Of a stretch of DNA of 64,000 nt, positions 1-11,027 are shown piece by piece; within the stretch, counting starts at the first letter, position 1; the number at the start of each line of letters is the position of its first letter. The position numbers and the translations under genes were made by a program. The notes beneath the pieces were generated by a model. The model saw nothing but the letters and a program-made list of their open reading frames with translations. It was not told where the DNA came from and did no database searches. The stretch is from positions 46,464,010 to 46,528,009 of the forward strand of contig CM053327.1 of the NCBI GenBank assembly GCA_028583605.1. The letters are read 5' to 3'. Origin of the DNA: Dastarcus helophoroides. Taxonomy: Eukaryota; Arthropoda; Insecta; Coleoptera; Bothrideridae.

Positions 1-2188
1 GACCTTGTGTGCATGTGACCTTGAACTCATGTGGCTATGACCTTACGTGATCTTCAGACAGAGATAAAAAATTTAAATTAATTTGATTTTTCTATACTTC
101 ACTTTTTTGAAATTTTTGACCCCCATTTCTTTTAGTTGAGGCTTTTTTATTCAAATTTTGAATTTTTTACGAAATTTCACTTCTATTGTTATTTGAAATA
201 AATAATCAATGAAAAATTTTACTCAAAATTTTAAGTTGAAGCTTTCAGTTTTTTTTAGACATTTCTAGGAAATTTCGATTTTTTTCTGAATAAGTTATTT
301 AAGAAAATTGCGTTTGATCTCAAAATTTTAACCCATTTTTAAAATTTCGATATTTACTTTATTTCTTTCTTAATTTTAAATTGTAACTTGAAATTTTGAG
401 TTGTATCAGCTATGTTTCAACGTTGACTTTATAAAGCCTTGAAAGAACGTGACCTTGTGCGCATGTAACCTTCAACACATGTGACCTTGACCTCACGTGA
501 CCTTGAAAGAACCCGACCTTGTGTGCATGTGACCTTGAACTCATGTGACTTTGACCTTACGTGATCTTGAAAGAACGTGACCTTGTACGCATATGACCTT
601 GAACTAGCGTGATTTTGAACGTGCATAACATTGAACTCACGCGACCTCAAGTGCACATGAGCTTGAACTCAGGTGACCTTGACCTCATAAAGCCTTAAAA
701 GAACGTGACCTTGTGCGCATGTGACCTTGTACACGTATGACCTAGACCTCACGTAACCTTGAAAGAACCTGACCTTGTGTGCATGTGACCTTGAACTCAT
801 GTGACTATGACCTTACGTGATCTTCAGACAGAGATAAAAAATTTAAATTAATTTGATTTTTCCATACTTCGCTTTTTTGAAATTTTTGATCCCCATTTCT
901 TTTAGTTGAGGTTTTTTTTTCAAATTTTGAATTTTTTACGAAATTTCACTTCAATTGTTATTTGAAATAAATAATCAATGAAAAATTTTACTCAAAATTT
1001 CAAGTTGCAGCTTTCAGTTTTTTTTAGACATTTCCTGGAAATTTCGATTTTTTTCTGAATATGTTATTTTAGAAAATTGCGTTTGATCTCAAAATTTTAA
1101 CCCATTTTAAAAAATTCGGTATTTACTTTATTTCTTTCTAAAATTTTGAATTGGAACTGGAAATTTTGAGTTTTTTCAGCTGTTTCAATGTTGACTTCAT
1201 AAAGCCTTGAAAGAAAGTGACCTTGTGCTCATGTGACCTTCAACACATGTGACCTTGACCTCACGTAACCTTGAAAGAACCCGACCTTGTATGCATGTGA
1301 CCTTGAACTCATGTGACTTTGATCTTACGTGGTCTTGAAAGAACATGACCTTGTACATACATGACCTTGAACTAACGTGACTTCGAACGTGCATAACATT
1401 GAACTCACGTGACCTTGACCTCATAAAGCCTTGAAAGAACGTGACCTTGTGCGCATGTGACCTTGTACGCATATGACCTAGACCTAACGTAACCTTGAAA
1501 GAACCTGACCTTGTGTGCATGTGACCTTGAACTCATGTGACTATGACCTGACGTGATCTTCAGACAGATAAAAAATTTAAATTAATTTGATTTTTCTATA
1601 CTTCGCTTTTTTGAAATTTTTGATCCCCATTTCTTTTAGTTGAGGCTTTTTTATTCAAAATTTGAATTATTTACGAAATTTCACTTCAATTGTTATTTGA
1701 AATACATAATCAATGAAAACTTTTACTCAAAATTTCAAGTTAAAGCTTTCAGTTTTTTTTTAGACATTGCCTGGAAATTTCGATTTTTTTCTGAATAAGT
1801 TATTTTAGAAAATTGCGTTTGATCTTAAAATTTAAACCCATTTTTAAAAATTCGGTATTTACCTTATTTCTTTCTAAAATTTTGAATTGGAACTTGAAAT
1901 TTTGAGTTTTTTCAGCTATGTTTCAACGTTAACCTTATAAAGCCTTGAAAGAACGTGACCTTGTGCGCATGTGACCTTCAGCACATGTGACCTTGACCTC
2001 ACGTGACCTTAAAAGAACCCGACTTTGTGTGCATGTGACCTTAAATTCATCTAACTTTGACTTTACTTGATTTTGAAAGAACGTGACCTTGTACGCACAT
2101 GACCTTGAACTAGCGTGACTTTGAACGTGCATAACATTGAACTCACGCGACCTTGAGAGCACATGAGCTTGAACTTAGGTGACCTTTA
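1..2188. repeat. Higher-order satellite: TGACCTTGA blocks alternating with AT-rich spacers
   Basis: Three long units begin with the same sequence near positions 1, 774 and 1507, so the period is about 730-770 bp. Each has an AT-rich spacer (about 60-420, 835-1190 and 1565-1930) followed by a block of ~20-bp subrepeats built on GTGACCTTGA with variable links such as ACTCAT, CGCAT or AAGAAC. Minus-strand open frames through the blocks (e.g. 429-656, 1197-1520, 1935-2162) are translations of the subrepeat (recurring SRS, KVT, HVQ) and I do not take them as genes. The spacers are nearly identical to each other, which suggests recent amplification or homogenisation. Confidence 0.93.
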
Positions 2189-4020
2189 GCTCATAGGGCC
2201 TTAAAAAGACGTGACCCAGTGCGCATGTCACCTTGAAAGCATGTGACCTTAACTTTACGTCATTTTGATCTCACATGACCTTGAATAAACGTGAAATTGT
2301 GCGCAAATGACCTTAAAATTATGTGTCCTCGACCTCACGTGATCTTGGAAAAACGTGACTTTGTGCGCATATGACCTTGAACTAGCATAACTTCGAACGT
2401 GCATAACATTGAACTCACGCGACCTTGAGCGCACATGAGCTTAAACCTAGGTGACCTTTGGCTCATAGGGCCTTAAAAAGACGTGACCCAGTGCGCATGT
2501 CACCTTGACCGCATGTGACCTTGACTTTACGTCACCTTGATCTCACATGACCTTGAATAAACGTGGCATTGTGCGCAAATGACCTTAACATTATGTGTCC
2601 TCGACCTTACGTGACCTTGGAAAAACGTGACTTTGTGCGCACATGACCTTGAACTAGCATGACTTCGAACGTGCATAACATTGACCTCACGCGACCTTGA
2701 GCGCACATGAGCTTGAACTTAGGTGACCTTTAGCTCATAGAGCCATAAAAATACGTGATTCGGTGCGCATGTGATCTTGAACGCATGTGACTTTGACTTT
2801 ACGTGACCTTGATCTCACGTGACCTTGAAAAAACGTGGCATTGTGCGCATATGACCTTAAACTTATATGTCCTTGACCTCACGTGACCTTGAAAAAACTT
2901 GACATTGTGCGCACATGACCTTGAACTAGCGTGGCTTTGAACGTGCATAACATTGAACTTAGGCGACCTTGAGCACACATGACCTTGATCTCAGGTGACC
3001 TTTAGCTCATAGAGTCTTGAAATGACGTGACCTTAGGCACATGTGACCTTGAACGCATGTGACCTTGAACGCATGTGACTTTGAACGCATATGACCTTGA
3101 TCTCACGTGACCGTGAAAGAACGTGGCATTTTGCGCATATGAACCTTGAACGCATGTGATCTTGACCTTACGTGACCTTAAAAGAATGTGACCTTGTGCA
3201 CACATGACTAAACTAGCTTGACTTTGAACGTGCATAACATTGAACTCACGCGACCTTGAGCGCACATGAGCTTGAACTCAGGTGACCTTTAGCTCATAGG
3301 GCCTTAAAAAGACGTTATTTAGTGCGCATATGACCTTAAACGCATGTGACCTTGAACGCATATGACCTTGACCTCAAGTGACCGTGAAATAACGTGGCAT
3401 TGCACGCATATGAACCTTGAACGCATGTGACCTTGACCTCACGTGACCTTAAAAGGATGTAACTTTGTGCACACATGACTTTGAACTAGCTTGACTTTGA
3501 ACGTGCATAACATTGAACTCACGCGACCTTGAGCGCACATGAGCTTGAACTCAGGTGACCTTTAGCTCATAGGGCCTTAAAAAGACGTAACCTAGAACGC
3601 ATGTGACCTTGACTTCACGTAACCTTGACCTCACATGACCTTGAAAAAACGTGGCATTGTGCGAATATGACCTTGATCTCACGTGACCTTGAAAAAAAAC
3701 GGGATCTTGTGCGCACATGACCTTGAACTAGCGTGGCTTCGAACGTGCATAACATTGAATTCACGCAACCTTGAGCGCACATTGACCTTGAACTCAGGTG
3801 ACCTTTAGCTCATAGAGCCTTGAAAGGACGTGCATAACATTGCATTTACGTGACCTTGAGCGCACATGACCTTACTCTCACGCGATCTTGGGCGTACATG
3901 ACCTTCAACTTTGGTGACCTTGATACTTTGAACTCACGTAACTCTGAACTTACGCGACCTTGAATACACGCGACCTTGAATTAACGCAATCTTGAACTAA
4001 GGTGATTTTGGGTTATTATT
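2189..4020. repeat. Diverged continuation of the TGACCTTGA satellite
   Basis: The same TGACCTTGA subrepeat continues without the AT-rich spacer. A recurring landmark (AGCTCATAGGGCCTTAAAAA and variants) falls near 2189, 2460, 2731, 3009, 3291, 3562 and 3807, giving a secondary period of about 240-290 bp. Other landmarks are AACGTGCATAACATTGA and GCGACCTTGAGCGCACATGA. Order decays toward the right, as expected at the edge of a tandem array. Confidence 0.88.
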
Positions 4021-4760
4021 TATGGTAGACTCTTCTTGGTCGGTGATGTTGTGTTTAACATTTTTGCGACCCAGGGTGGAAATATTTAATATTTTTTTGA
4101 TCTTGGGCTCACGTAACCCTGTCTTCACGCGTTCTTGAGTGTATTTAACTTTGAACTAACGTGACCTTGACATTACATGACTTCTAGCTCACATAACATA
4201 AAACTTCCATAACCTTGAATTCGCGGGAATCCGAGATCACGTGGCCTTGAGCTCACGTGATAGTGAACCCACGTGCCATTAAGCTCCTGTGATTCTGAAT
4301 CCACGTGACCTTAAAATCAAATGAATGTGTGACTTTGACCACAGGCGAGCTTGTCCTAACGTGACCTTGCACTTGTTAGATTACCTTGACCGCCATTTAA
4401 CGTGATCTTAGACTCCCGTTACTTTATGGACTTTTAGGATCTAGAAAATGGAGAAGTTTTGAAACAAAGGTCGCAACTGCAATTTCCAAAAAATTGAAAT
4501 TTCGAATTTGAAGACGTTAGTTCAACACGAATATTATCAACAGTTTAAGGGAAAAAGCACAACTTTGACCACAGGCGACCTTAATCCTTCTCCTCTCATG
4601 ACCTTAAACGTATCATGTGATCATAGCCTTGCGTCATTTTAATCTAGAACGACTGTTCAGCCTTAGCATCACCTTAGTCCAATGTGGTCTTATTGTTAGA
4701 CTCACCCAACTTTGTCTTCGTTGCACGACACACCACCACTTTTATCGTCGAATTTGACAA
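4021..4760. repeat. Degenerate edge of the TGACCTTGA satellite
   Basis: Scattered CGTGACCTTGA-like motifs persist (about 4155, 4235, 4305, 4365, 4565), but no regular period is visible and unrelated sequence lies between them. I see no gene here. Confidence 0.55.
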
Positions 4761-4819
4761 CTAAGTTTACATTTTTATTACAAAATTGGACATACTTAAA
4801 AAAAATATGAAATTTGTTA

Positions 4820-5078
4820 TTTTTATCGAGGAAAATTGCATTACAAAACGTTATTTTCTTGAAAAAAAAAGTGCATTACAAAAGATTATTTTCTTGAAAA
4901 AAAAGTGCATTTCAAAAGATCATTTTCTTGAAAAAAAAGTCCAAGTTTCAGGTAATCATACAATTTCTAAAGAGCATTAAAAGTTTCCAAAATTGTTTCT
5001 AGAAACTTGCACAATTACCTGAATCGTGGACTTTTCTTTCAAGATCTTTCGTAATGCAGTTTTCCTCGATATTTGGAC
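4820..5078. repeat. Short tandem repeat with an inverted partner (fold-back)
   Basis: Three copies of a ~36-bp unit (GCATTACAAAAGATTATTTT then CTTGAAAAAAAA) lie at about 4838-4945. The leading part, around 4827-4845 (ATCGAGGAAAATTGCATTAC), recurs inverted near 5050-5073 (GTAATGCAGTTTTCCTCGAT). A transcript would form a long hairpin. The 64-codon frame at 4786-4980 only translates the repeat. Confidence 0.7.
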
Positions 5079-5685
5079 GTACATAAGTAGCGACAACTGA
5101 GTTTCGATTTTGGCCAAAAGTAGAACAGAAATGGAAATTCGATTCAGGTGTCGACCAATCGTCTATTTTCGATCGGTCTCTGGTAATAACAAAAATCTAT
5201 GGAACTTCCAAGCTATGGAACTCGTTACCAAAACATTTCCCCAATATTTCACCCTTTACGAGTGGATTAAACTTACAAAAAAAAAGAAGGAATGTAAGGA
5301 AAGAAGGCACGTGAATATCTCAGAATGAATTAATTTTATTACTGTAATTCATGAAAATTTAAAAATGAGGTTTATTTGCATTCGTGCCATCGATCCTTGA
5401 ATCTGTTACAAGCGCAGTGGAACAAAACTATTTTTTTTACTAATTACATATTCTGTCATCTTTAGCACATGATTGGGACATTACCAAATACAAATATCAG
5501 TTAACATCAATTAAGTAGGTGTCTCTAATTGCAAATTGTGAATTGTTTCTAACTATTGACTTATTATTAACACTATTTATTAGAAAATAAATATCACTGC
5601 TCGTTTGATTGATTTATGAATTTGGAAAAGTAGTCGATTTCTAACGTAACCATTTATTTTTTCCACATTTGCGCTATTTAAGTTG
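5079..5685. other. AT-rich stretch, no gene recognised
   Basis: Mostly unique sequence. A short block near 5260-5300 (CGAGTGGATTAAACTTA followed by an A run) recurs near 59826-59850, so it belongs to a dispersed repeat. The 72-codon frame at 5110-5328 shows no domain, and its tail is a poly-A-encoded lysine run. Confidence 0.5.
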
Positions 5686-5938
5686 TAAAAAAATATATAA
5701 CCAATGGAAAATTGTACTCAAAATTTCAAGCTGAAGCTTTCAGTTTTTTTTTTAGAAATTTTGATTTTAAAACTGGAAATTTGGATTTTTTTTTTCGAAA
5801 CAAGTTATTTTTAGAAATTGGGTTCGAACTCAACACTTTTAGCCCATTTCCAAAAATTCGATATTTACTTTTTTCTTTCTTTAATTTTGAATTGGAACTG
5901 GAAATTTTGAGTTTTCTCAGCTATGTTTCAACGTAGTT
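5686..5938 (+). repeat. Solo copy of the satellite AT-rich spacer
   Basis: This stretch matches, in the same order, the spacer of the satellite at 1-2188: ACTCAAAATTTCAAG, then GCTTTCAGTTTTTTTT, GAATTGGAACTGGAAATTTT and CAGCTATGTTTCAACG. No TGACCTTGA blocks adjoin it. The spacer therefore exists outside the satellite and may be an older repeat captured by it. Confidence 0.8.
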
Positions 5939-6420
5939 GTTTTGAAAAATGCATTCTCAGCTTAACGATATGTTAAAGAAGAAAAATGAAAAATCGAAGA
6001 CCACCTATGGATAGCGCGAAATTAACACATCTTAAAGGCGCTCCTAAGGCTTTAACTGAATGGTAAATACATAAATCACGAGAAGATGTCACTCTATAAT
6101 TGACTTCTCGGAAACTTCTGGGTGTGAAAAATGGAAATAACTTTAGTAGGTTTCAACAAACAATTAACTGCTTCGACAAATAAAAAAATTAAGAAGTCAA
6201 ACACAACAGAATGGCTCTTATTCCCTGGAAGCAGGTGTTTCAAGCCATAAAATGTCAATAAGGATTTTACACTTGTAACTGGTGGAAGTTAAACTAACTA
6301 CAGGTTTGTCGCGAGGTTCGAAAACTTAAAACGGTTAGTCGTTCGAAATATTTGATGTACAACAAGATGATTAATCTACTTTTTTTAATTACTTGAAAGA
6401 GACCATTCTGTATATGATAA
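5939..6420. other. Unique AT-rich DNA, no gene recognised
   Basis: I see no coding region, long repeat or RNA gene in this interval. Confidence 0.4.
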
Positions 6421-6550
6421 CAAAGGCTTCCACGGCCAGAGTCAGTACAGGATATACTTCTTCCGGGATTGGACCTGTCAAAAAACTACTAAAAGTGTTC
6501 GAGGTTTCGCCCACCATTATAGGGGGCTTCTTTAGGAACAAAGAAACAAT
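6421..6550 (-). mobile_element. Fold-back family G copy (degenerate hammerhead-like core)
   Basis: This contains the family-G landmarks GGCTTCCACGGCCAG, GTACAGGATATACTTCTTCC, CAAAAAACTACTAAAAGTGT and, on the minus strand, a block related to the CTGAAGA / GCCC hairpin / GAAAC core seen at 43.5-43.9 and 57-58.4 kb. Here the core reads CTAAAGA, so a cleaving structure is unlikely. The copy appears single and not part of an array. Confidence 0.75.
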
Positions 6551-6589
6551 AAATGAAAAATAAAATACAAGGAAATATACAAAATTGAA

Positions 6590-6748
6590 AAAAGGGACCA
6601 ATTTCAAAACATCAGAGCACGGTAACTCAGTATGTCCACCAAACCAGAGGCGAAACTCTTCCGAATTGAAAATCGGTACAAAGGACAAGAAAGTTTAGAC
6701 AGAAGAGCACGGTAACTCAGTATGTCCACCATACCAGAGGCCAAACTC
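6590..6748. repeat. Paired short repeat, also present inverted near 56.8 kb
   Basis: AGAGCACGGTAACTCAGTAT followed by GTCCACCA, ACCAGAGGC and AAACTCTTC occurs twice (about 6614-6662 and 6704-6751). The reverse complement of the same pair is at about 56757-56925. GTATG TCCAC CATAC in copy 2 forms a perfect 5-bp hairpin. The element is unidentified. Confidence 0.75.
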
Positions 6749-6751
6749 TTC

Positions 6752-7718
6752 TGTTTCAATTATTACATTTTTTTAAGGAAGAACCAAAGAGGCATAAAAG
6801 AATATAGATGGCAATAAACTTAATTGAAATGAGAATTCTTAGGAAAATGCTCAGCAGCAAATTATAGTTCTTTAGAAAAAAAATCTTTGTGGGTAGAAGT
6901 TCAAGTTGCACCGAAAAGGATCTTGCTGCCTTCGAGGGTCTTATATGCCTTAAGAACGACGTTGTTCTTGAGAAAGACATTGCTCTTGAGGAAGACGTTG
7001 TTCTTGAGGAAAACAATCACCAGCTGTTGCGAACATCTTCCAAGAAAGTACTTATAAGTACACTAAAGAGACCAATCATCCACACGTCTTCCAGTTCTGG
7101 GGAGACTTGGTCAACTAATTAAACGAATTTTTTTTCTTTGAATGAAATCCAAATAAGGCAAAAGTTTTGGGAATGAACACCAGACATAAGAATGGTATAC
7201 CAGTATTGGGTCTTTATAAAGTAAGAAGCTGATTCGATGGGAAGTATTTCAACGTTTCAAAAGGAAGCCTAGCTTTTGAGATACGTATTGGCATGGCATA
7301 TTGGTTAAGCTCCTATTTAACAGTAAGAATACACTAATAAAATGTAATTATAGAATTTAGTGCCTAAGGAATTTTTCTAGAAAAAATTGATAAGGGGAAG
7401 CTGTCGCGATAATAAACCAAACGACAGATAAGCACTCCAGAAATTTCCGCAAACGATAAGTGTTATCTGCTCGTTCCTTCTAGAACCCGGAACGGGATCT
7501 ATAGAGAGTCCGGTGGCTTTCCCTCAGTTAATTAGTCAGCCAATAAATAAGTTAGTTAATTAAACAGTGTTAGTAAGTTAATTAGACAATTGGTCAATTA
7601 AATGAATTACAATTGTAGTGTTTCGAGATCAGTTTGGAAATAAAGTGGTTACAATTCACGCAGTTTTAATTTCGAACCGATAACAAGCAAGATACACTAA
7701 CACAGAACAAGCTCTTAC
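6752..7718. other. Non-coding stretch left of the eh1-type gene
   Basis: This should be intron if the minus-strand gene at 7719-8296 continues leftward. It contains a short ~21-bp coding-like repeat (GACGTTGTTCTTGAGGAAGA, about 6957-7010) that makes frames on both strands, and a cluster of TTAATTA-type sites at 7524-7612. I found no homeodomain-like exon in it. Confidence 0.5.
7524..7612. promoter_or_regulatory. Cluster of TAATTA homeodomain-type sites
   Basis: Within about 90 bp there are several copies of TTAATTA or close variants (GTTAATTAG, GTTAATTAAAC, GTTAATTAG, TCAATTAAA) plus CAATTG. TAATTA is the generic core bound by Antp-type and paired-type homeodomains. The cluster lies just downstream, in gene orientation, of the second exon of a probable transcription factor. 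AT-richness makes chance occurrence fairly likely, so an intronic enhancer is only a suggestion. Confidence 0.3.
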
Positions 7719-7943
7719 CTTGCATTCCGAAGATTTGACTAGAATTCTTATGTTCTGAACTGGAGCTTAACCAATTCGCATACAAAAGGGGAGATGGTGT
7801 GCCACCAGCGTGTAGATGGTATGGCATAAATGATCCCGTGATATTTTGCTCAGTGGTGAGCTTTTGATTGGTTAGAAAATTCGCCAGACCAGGATCGGGA
7901 GGTTCCGAATCTTCATAATGAGGAAGCTGTAGGTAACTGGTCC
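7719..7943 (-). CDS. Exon 2 of a probable eh1-motif transcription factor
   Basis: The acceptor TTTATAG precedes GGACC at 7943, and the donor GGTAAGAG begins at 7718. Phase agrees with the exon at 7996-8296: one base carried in, one base carried out. The exon encodes about residues 101-175, a Pro/Ser-rich low-complexity stretch with an LPHYEDSEPPDPG segment and the motif PLLYANWL (about residues 152-159). Short Trp-containing motifs of this kind often lie just before the homeodomain in Antp-superclass factors, but no homeodomain is in the window. It would have to be in an exon further left, possibly outside the window. The frame is open past the donor only as far as an intronic stop. Coding potential is supported by the exact phase match and good splice sites. 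Confidence 0.6.
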
Positions 7944-7995
7944 CTATAAAATCCACTATTCAAAGAATTACTGATAAGTTACGCCACATACTGAC
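7944..7995 (-). other. 52-nt intron of the eh1-motif gene
   Basis: Donor GTCAGT, acceptor TTATAG. Skipping these 52 bases joins GGA-G to GG-ACC in frame. An alternative acceptor 12 nt earlier (GAATAG) would also keep the frame but would leave a 40-nt intron, which is less likely. Confidence 0.6.
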
Positions 7996-8296
7996 CTCCA
8001 TCTCTAGGGATTATCGTTAACGGTGTCGGTCTAACAAATTTGCCATCTCGACTGCTGAAATTTTCTGATTCTTTTTCGTCACAGTCTTTCTTATCTAAAC
8101 CTAATATACTGTCTATTGAAAACTTGTTCCCACTGACACTCGTATCACAATCTGTCTTGAGTTTATGGTATTGCACAATATGTGGGTCTGTGTTGATCAC
8201 ATCGACGCACTCGTCGTCGTCAGAAGAGAAATCTGAATTAACTTCATTTCGTTCTTCTTCGGAGAGAGGGTCACTGCATCCGGAATAATTTTCCAT
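7996..8296 (-). CDS. Exon 1 of a probable eh1-motif transcription factor
   Basis: The start ATG at 8296 follows ATAAG. The exon encodes 100 residues plus one base and ends at a donor (GTCAGT at 7995). The protein begins with an acidic Ser/Asp/Glu-rich region (residues 8-30). It then has FSIDSILGLDKKD at residues 59-71, which closely fits the engrailed-homology-1 motif F-x-I-x-x-I-L that recruits the Groucho/TLE co-repressor; such motifs sit N-terminal in many homeodomain repressors. The flanking LGLDKKDC resembles the eh1 context I recall from HESX/VSX-like proteins, but I cannot assign a family. The intron to exon 2 is only 52 nt, which is acceptable in insects. Alternative: an unrelated nuclear protein with a chance eh1 match. 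Confidence 0.62.
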
Positions 8297-8439
8297 CTTA
8301 TAGAAATCGATTGGATGATGAAGCTTTTTTCATTGTGTCATCCTCTGCTTTGATGCTGTTAAAAAACTCTGCCCACTGCTAGAAAAACATTTAAGTAAGA
8401 AAACAAATTAAATAAATACGATTTTAAATTGTACTTATA

Positions 8440-8650
8440 AAGATTTTTTTTTGGTGGAATTAGTCCTTGACTATTTTCAAAAATTGATAAACAAAGCTTG
8501 TCCCCTGAAACCAAGAAAGTTAAAAAAACAACCACAGTTTCTCAATATCTCCCTGAAGATGATAGCTTGGCCATCGAAACACATTCGGTTGCTTTTTTTA
8601 CTCTTTCTTGGTTTCAGGAGACAATCTTTGTATATCAACTTATGAAGATA
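8440..8650. mobile_element. Fold-back family C copy with hammerhead-like centre
   Basis: The termini are TTTTTGGTGGAATTAGTCC on the left and an inverted arm on the right. The arms carry TGTCCCCTGAAACCAAGAAA and its inverse TTTCTTGGTTTCAGGAGACA. At the centre is CTGAAGA-T-GATAGC-TTG-GCCATC-GAAAC (about 8552-8581), a hairpin with one G-T wobble pair flanked by hammerhead-like core bases. See the family discussion at 19141 and 20128. Confidence 0.75.
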
Positions 8651-8819
8651 TTTATCGAAATTAACAAGCTATGATTCTATTTGCCAATGATTGTTGTTTT
8701 CTGAAACATACCGAGTCGTAGCATTTAGGTGTGCAGGTCGTGCCCCCATAAGGGCGGCAGCAGTTTGACTAATTGTCTATGCTTAGACTCCCTAATTTTT
8801 TTTCTGTGATGGGAATACT

Positions 8820-11020
8820 TTTTGATCATAATATTTCGACGAAAGCGCTAGCTTATTTTGCAAAAGGAATGAATCAGTTCCTTTTTTTGAGAAATTTCCA
8901 CCTTTGAACTAAAATGTCATTCTAATCTTCCAAATTTTGAGAAAAAGTTGAAATTTCTAAATCGTTTGAAATTATGAAATTTTGACGAAAGATCTTGTTT
9001 ATTTTGTGGACAACGAATCAGTTCAGCTTTAACTTTTTTTGCGAAATTCCACCTTCGAACTAGAATGTCATTCGAATCTTCCAAATTTTGAGAAAAAGTT
9101 GAAATTTCTAAATGGTTTGAGATCATGAAATTGTGATGAAAGATCTTATTTATTTTGTGGACAACAAATCAGTTCGGATTTAAATTTTTTCGCGAAATTG
9201 CACCTTTTGAACTAGAACGTCGTTGGAATCCTCCAAATTTTGAGGAAGAGTTGAAATTTCTTTATCAATTGAGATCAGGAAATTGTGACGCAAGAACTTC
9301 TTTATTTTGTCAAATGAACGAATCAGTTCAGCTACAACTTTTTTCGCGAAATTTCCACCTTCGAACTAGAATGTCATTCGAATCTTCCAAATTTTGAGAC
9401 AAAGTTGAAATTTCTAAATCGTTTGAGATCATGAAATTGTGACGAAAGAGCTTGTTTATTTCGTAGGGGGAACGAATCAGTTTAGTTTTAACTTTTTTCG
9501 CGAAATTTCCACCTCTGAACTAGAACGTCGTTCGAATCTTTTAAATTTTGAGAAAAAGTTGAAATTTCTATATCAATTAAGATCAGGAAATTGTGACGAA
9601 AGATCTTCTTTGTTTTGTCAAATGAACGAATCAGTTCAGTTATAACTTTTTTCGCGAAATTTCCACCCTTGAACTAGAACGTTATTCGAATCTTCCAAAT
9701 TTTGAGAAAAAGTTGAAATTTCTAAATCGTTTAAGATCATGAAATTGTGACGAATATCAATTGAGATCATGAAATTGTGACGAAAGAGCTTGCTTCTTTA
9801 TTTTGTCAAATAAACGAATCAGTTCAGCTACAACTTTTTTCGCGAAATTTCCACCTTCGAACTAGAATGTCATTCGAATCTTCCAAATTTTGAGAAAAAG
9901 TTGAAATTTCTAAATCGTTTGAGATCATGAAATAGTGACGAAAGAGCTTCTTTATTTTGTCAAATGGACGAATCAGTTCAGCTTCAACTTGTTTCGCGAA
10001 GTTTCCACCTTTAAACTAGAATGTCATTCGAATCTTCCAAATTTTGAGAAAAAGTTGAAATTTCTAAATCGTTTGAGATCATAAAATTGTGACGAATATC
10101 AATTGAGATCATGAAATTGTGACGAAAGAGCTTGCTTCTTTATTTTGTCAAATAAACGAATCAGTTCAGCTTCAACTTTTTTCGCAAAATTTCCACCTTT
10201 GAACTAGAATGTCATTCGAATATTCCAAATTTTGAGACAAAGTTGAAATTTCTAAATCATTTGAGATCATGAAATTGTGACGAAAGAGCTTGTTTATTTT
10301 GTAGAGGGAACGAATCAGTTCAGCTTCAACTTTTTTCGCGAAATTTCCACCTTTGAACTAGAACGTTATTTGAATCTTCCAAATTTTAAGAAAAAGTTGA
10401 AATTTCTATATCAATTGAGATCATGAAATTGTGACGAAAGAGCTTCTTTATTTTGTGAAATGAACAAATCAGCTAAGCTTCAACTTGTTTCACGAAGTTT
10501 CCACCTTTAAACTAGAATGTCATTGGAATCTTCCAAATTTTGAGAAAAAGTTGAAATTTCTAAATCGTTTGTGATCATGAAATTGTGACGAAAGAGCTTG
10601 TTTAATTTGTAGAGGGAACGAATCAGTTCAGCTTTAGCTTTTCGCGAAATTTCCACCTTTGAACTAGAACGTCGTTCGAATCTTTTAAATTTTGAGAAAA
10701 AGTTGAAATTTCTATATCAATTAAGATCAGGAAATTGTGACGAAAGAGCTTCTTTATTTTGTCAAATGAATGAATCAGTTCAGCTTCAACTTTTTTCGCG
10801 AAATTTCCACCTTTAAACTAGAACGTCATTCGAATCTTCCAAATTCTGAGACAAAGTTGAAATTTCTGTATCAATTAAGATCATGAAATTGTGACGAAAT
10901 AGCTTCTTCATATTGTCAAGTAACGAATGGGTTTAGCTACAACTTTTTTCGTGAAATTTCCACCTTTGAACTAGTACGTTGTTCGAATCTTACAAATTTT
11001 GAGAAAAAATTGATATTTCT
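8820..11020. repeat. ~150-bp tandem repeat array
   Basis: About fourteen units carry the order AATCAGTTCAGCTTCAACTT, CGCGAAATTTCCACCTT, GAACTAGAATGTCATTCGAA, TTGAGAAAAAGTTGAAATTT, GATCATGAAATTGTGACGAA. The landmark AATCAGTT recurs roughly every 145-160 bp, with a few extra partial duplications (about 9757-9785 and 10085-10115). Short plus and minus frames inside it are repeat translations. Confidence 0.9.
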
Positions 11021-11027
11021 AAATCAG

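Noticed and set aside
429..3265. Arg/Ser-rich minus-strand open frames in the left satellite
   Set aside because: They translate the TGACCTTGA subrepeat; residues repeat with the DNA period and no start context or domain exists.
6889..7122. 77-codon acidic plus frame
   Set aside because: It is built on a ~21-bp repeat with open frames on both strands and no promoter or splice context.
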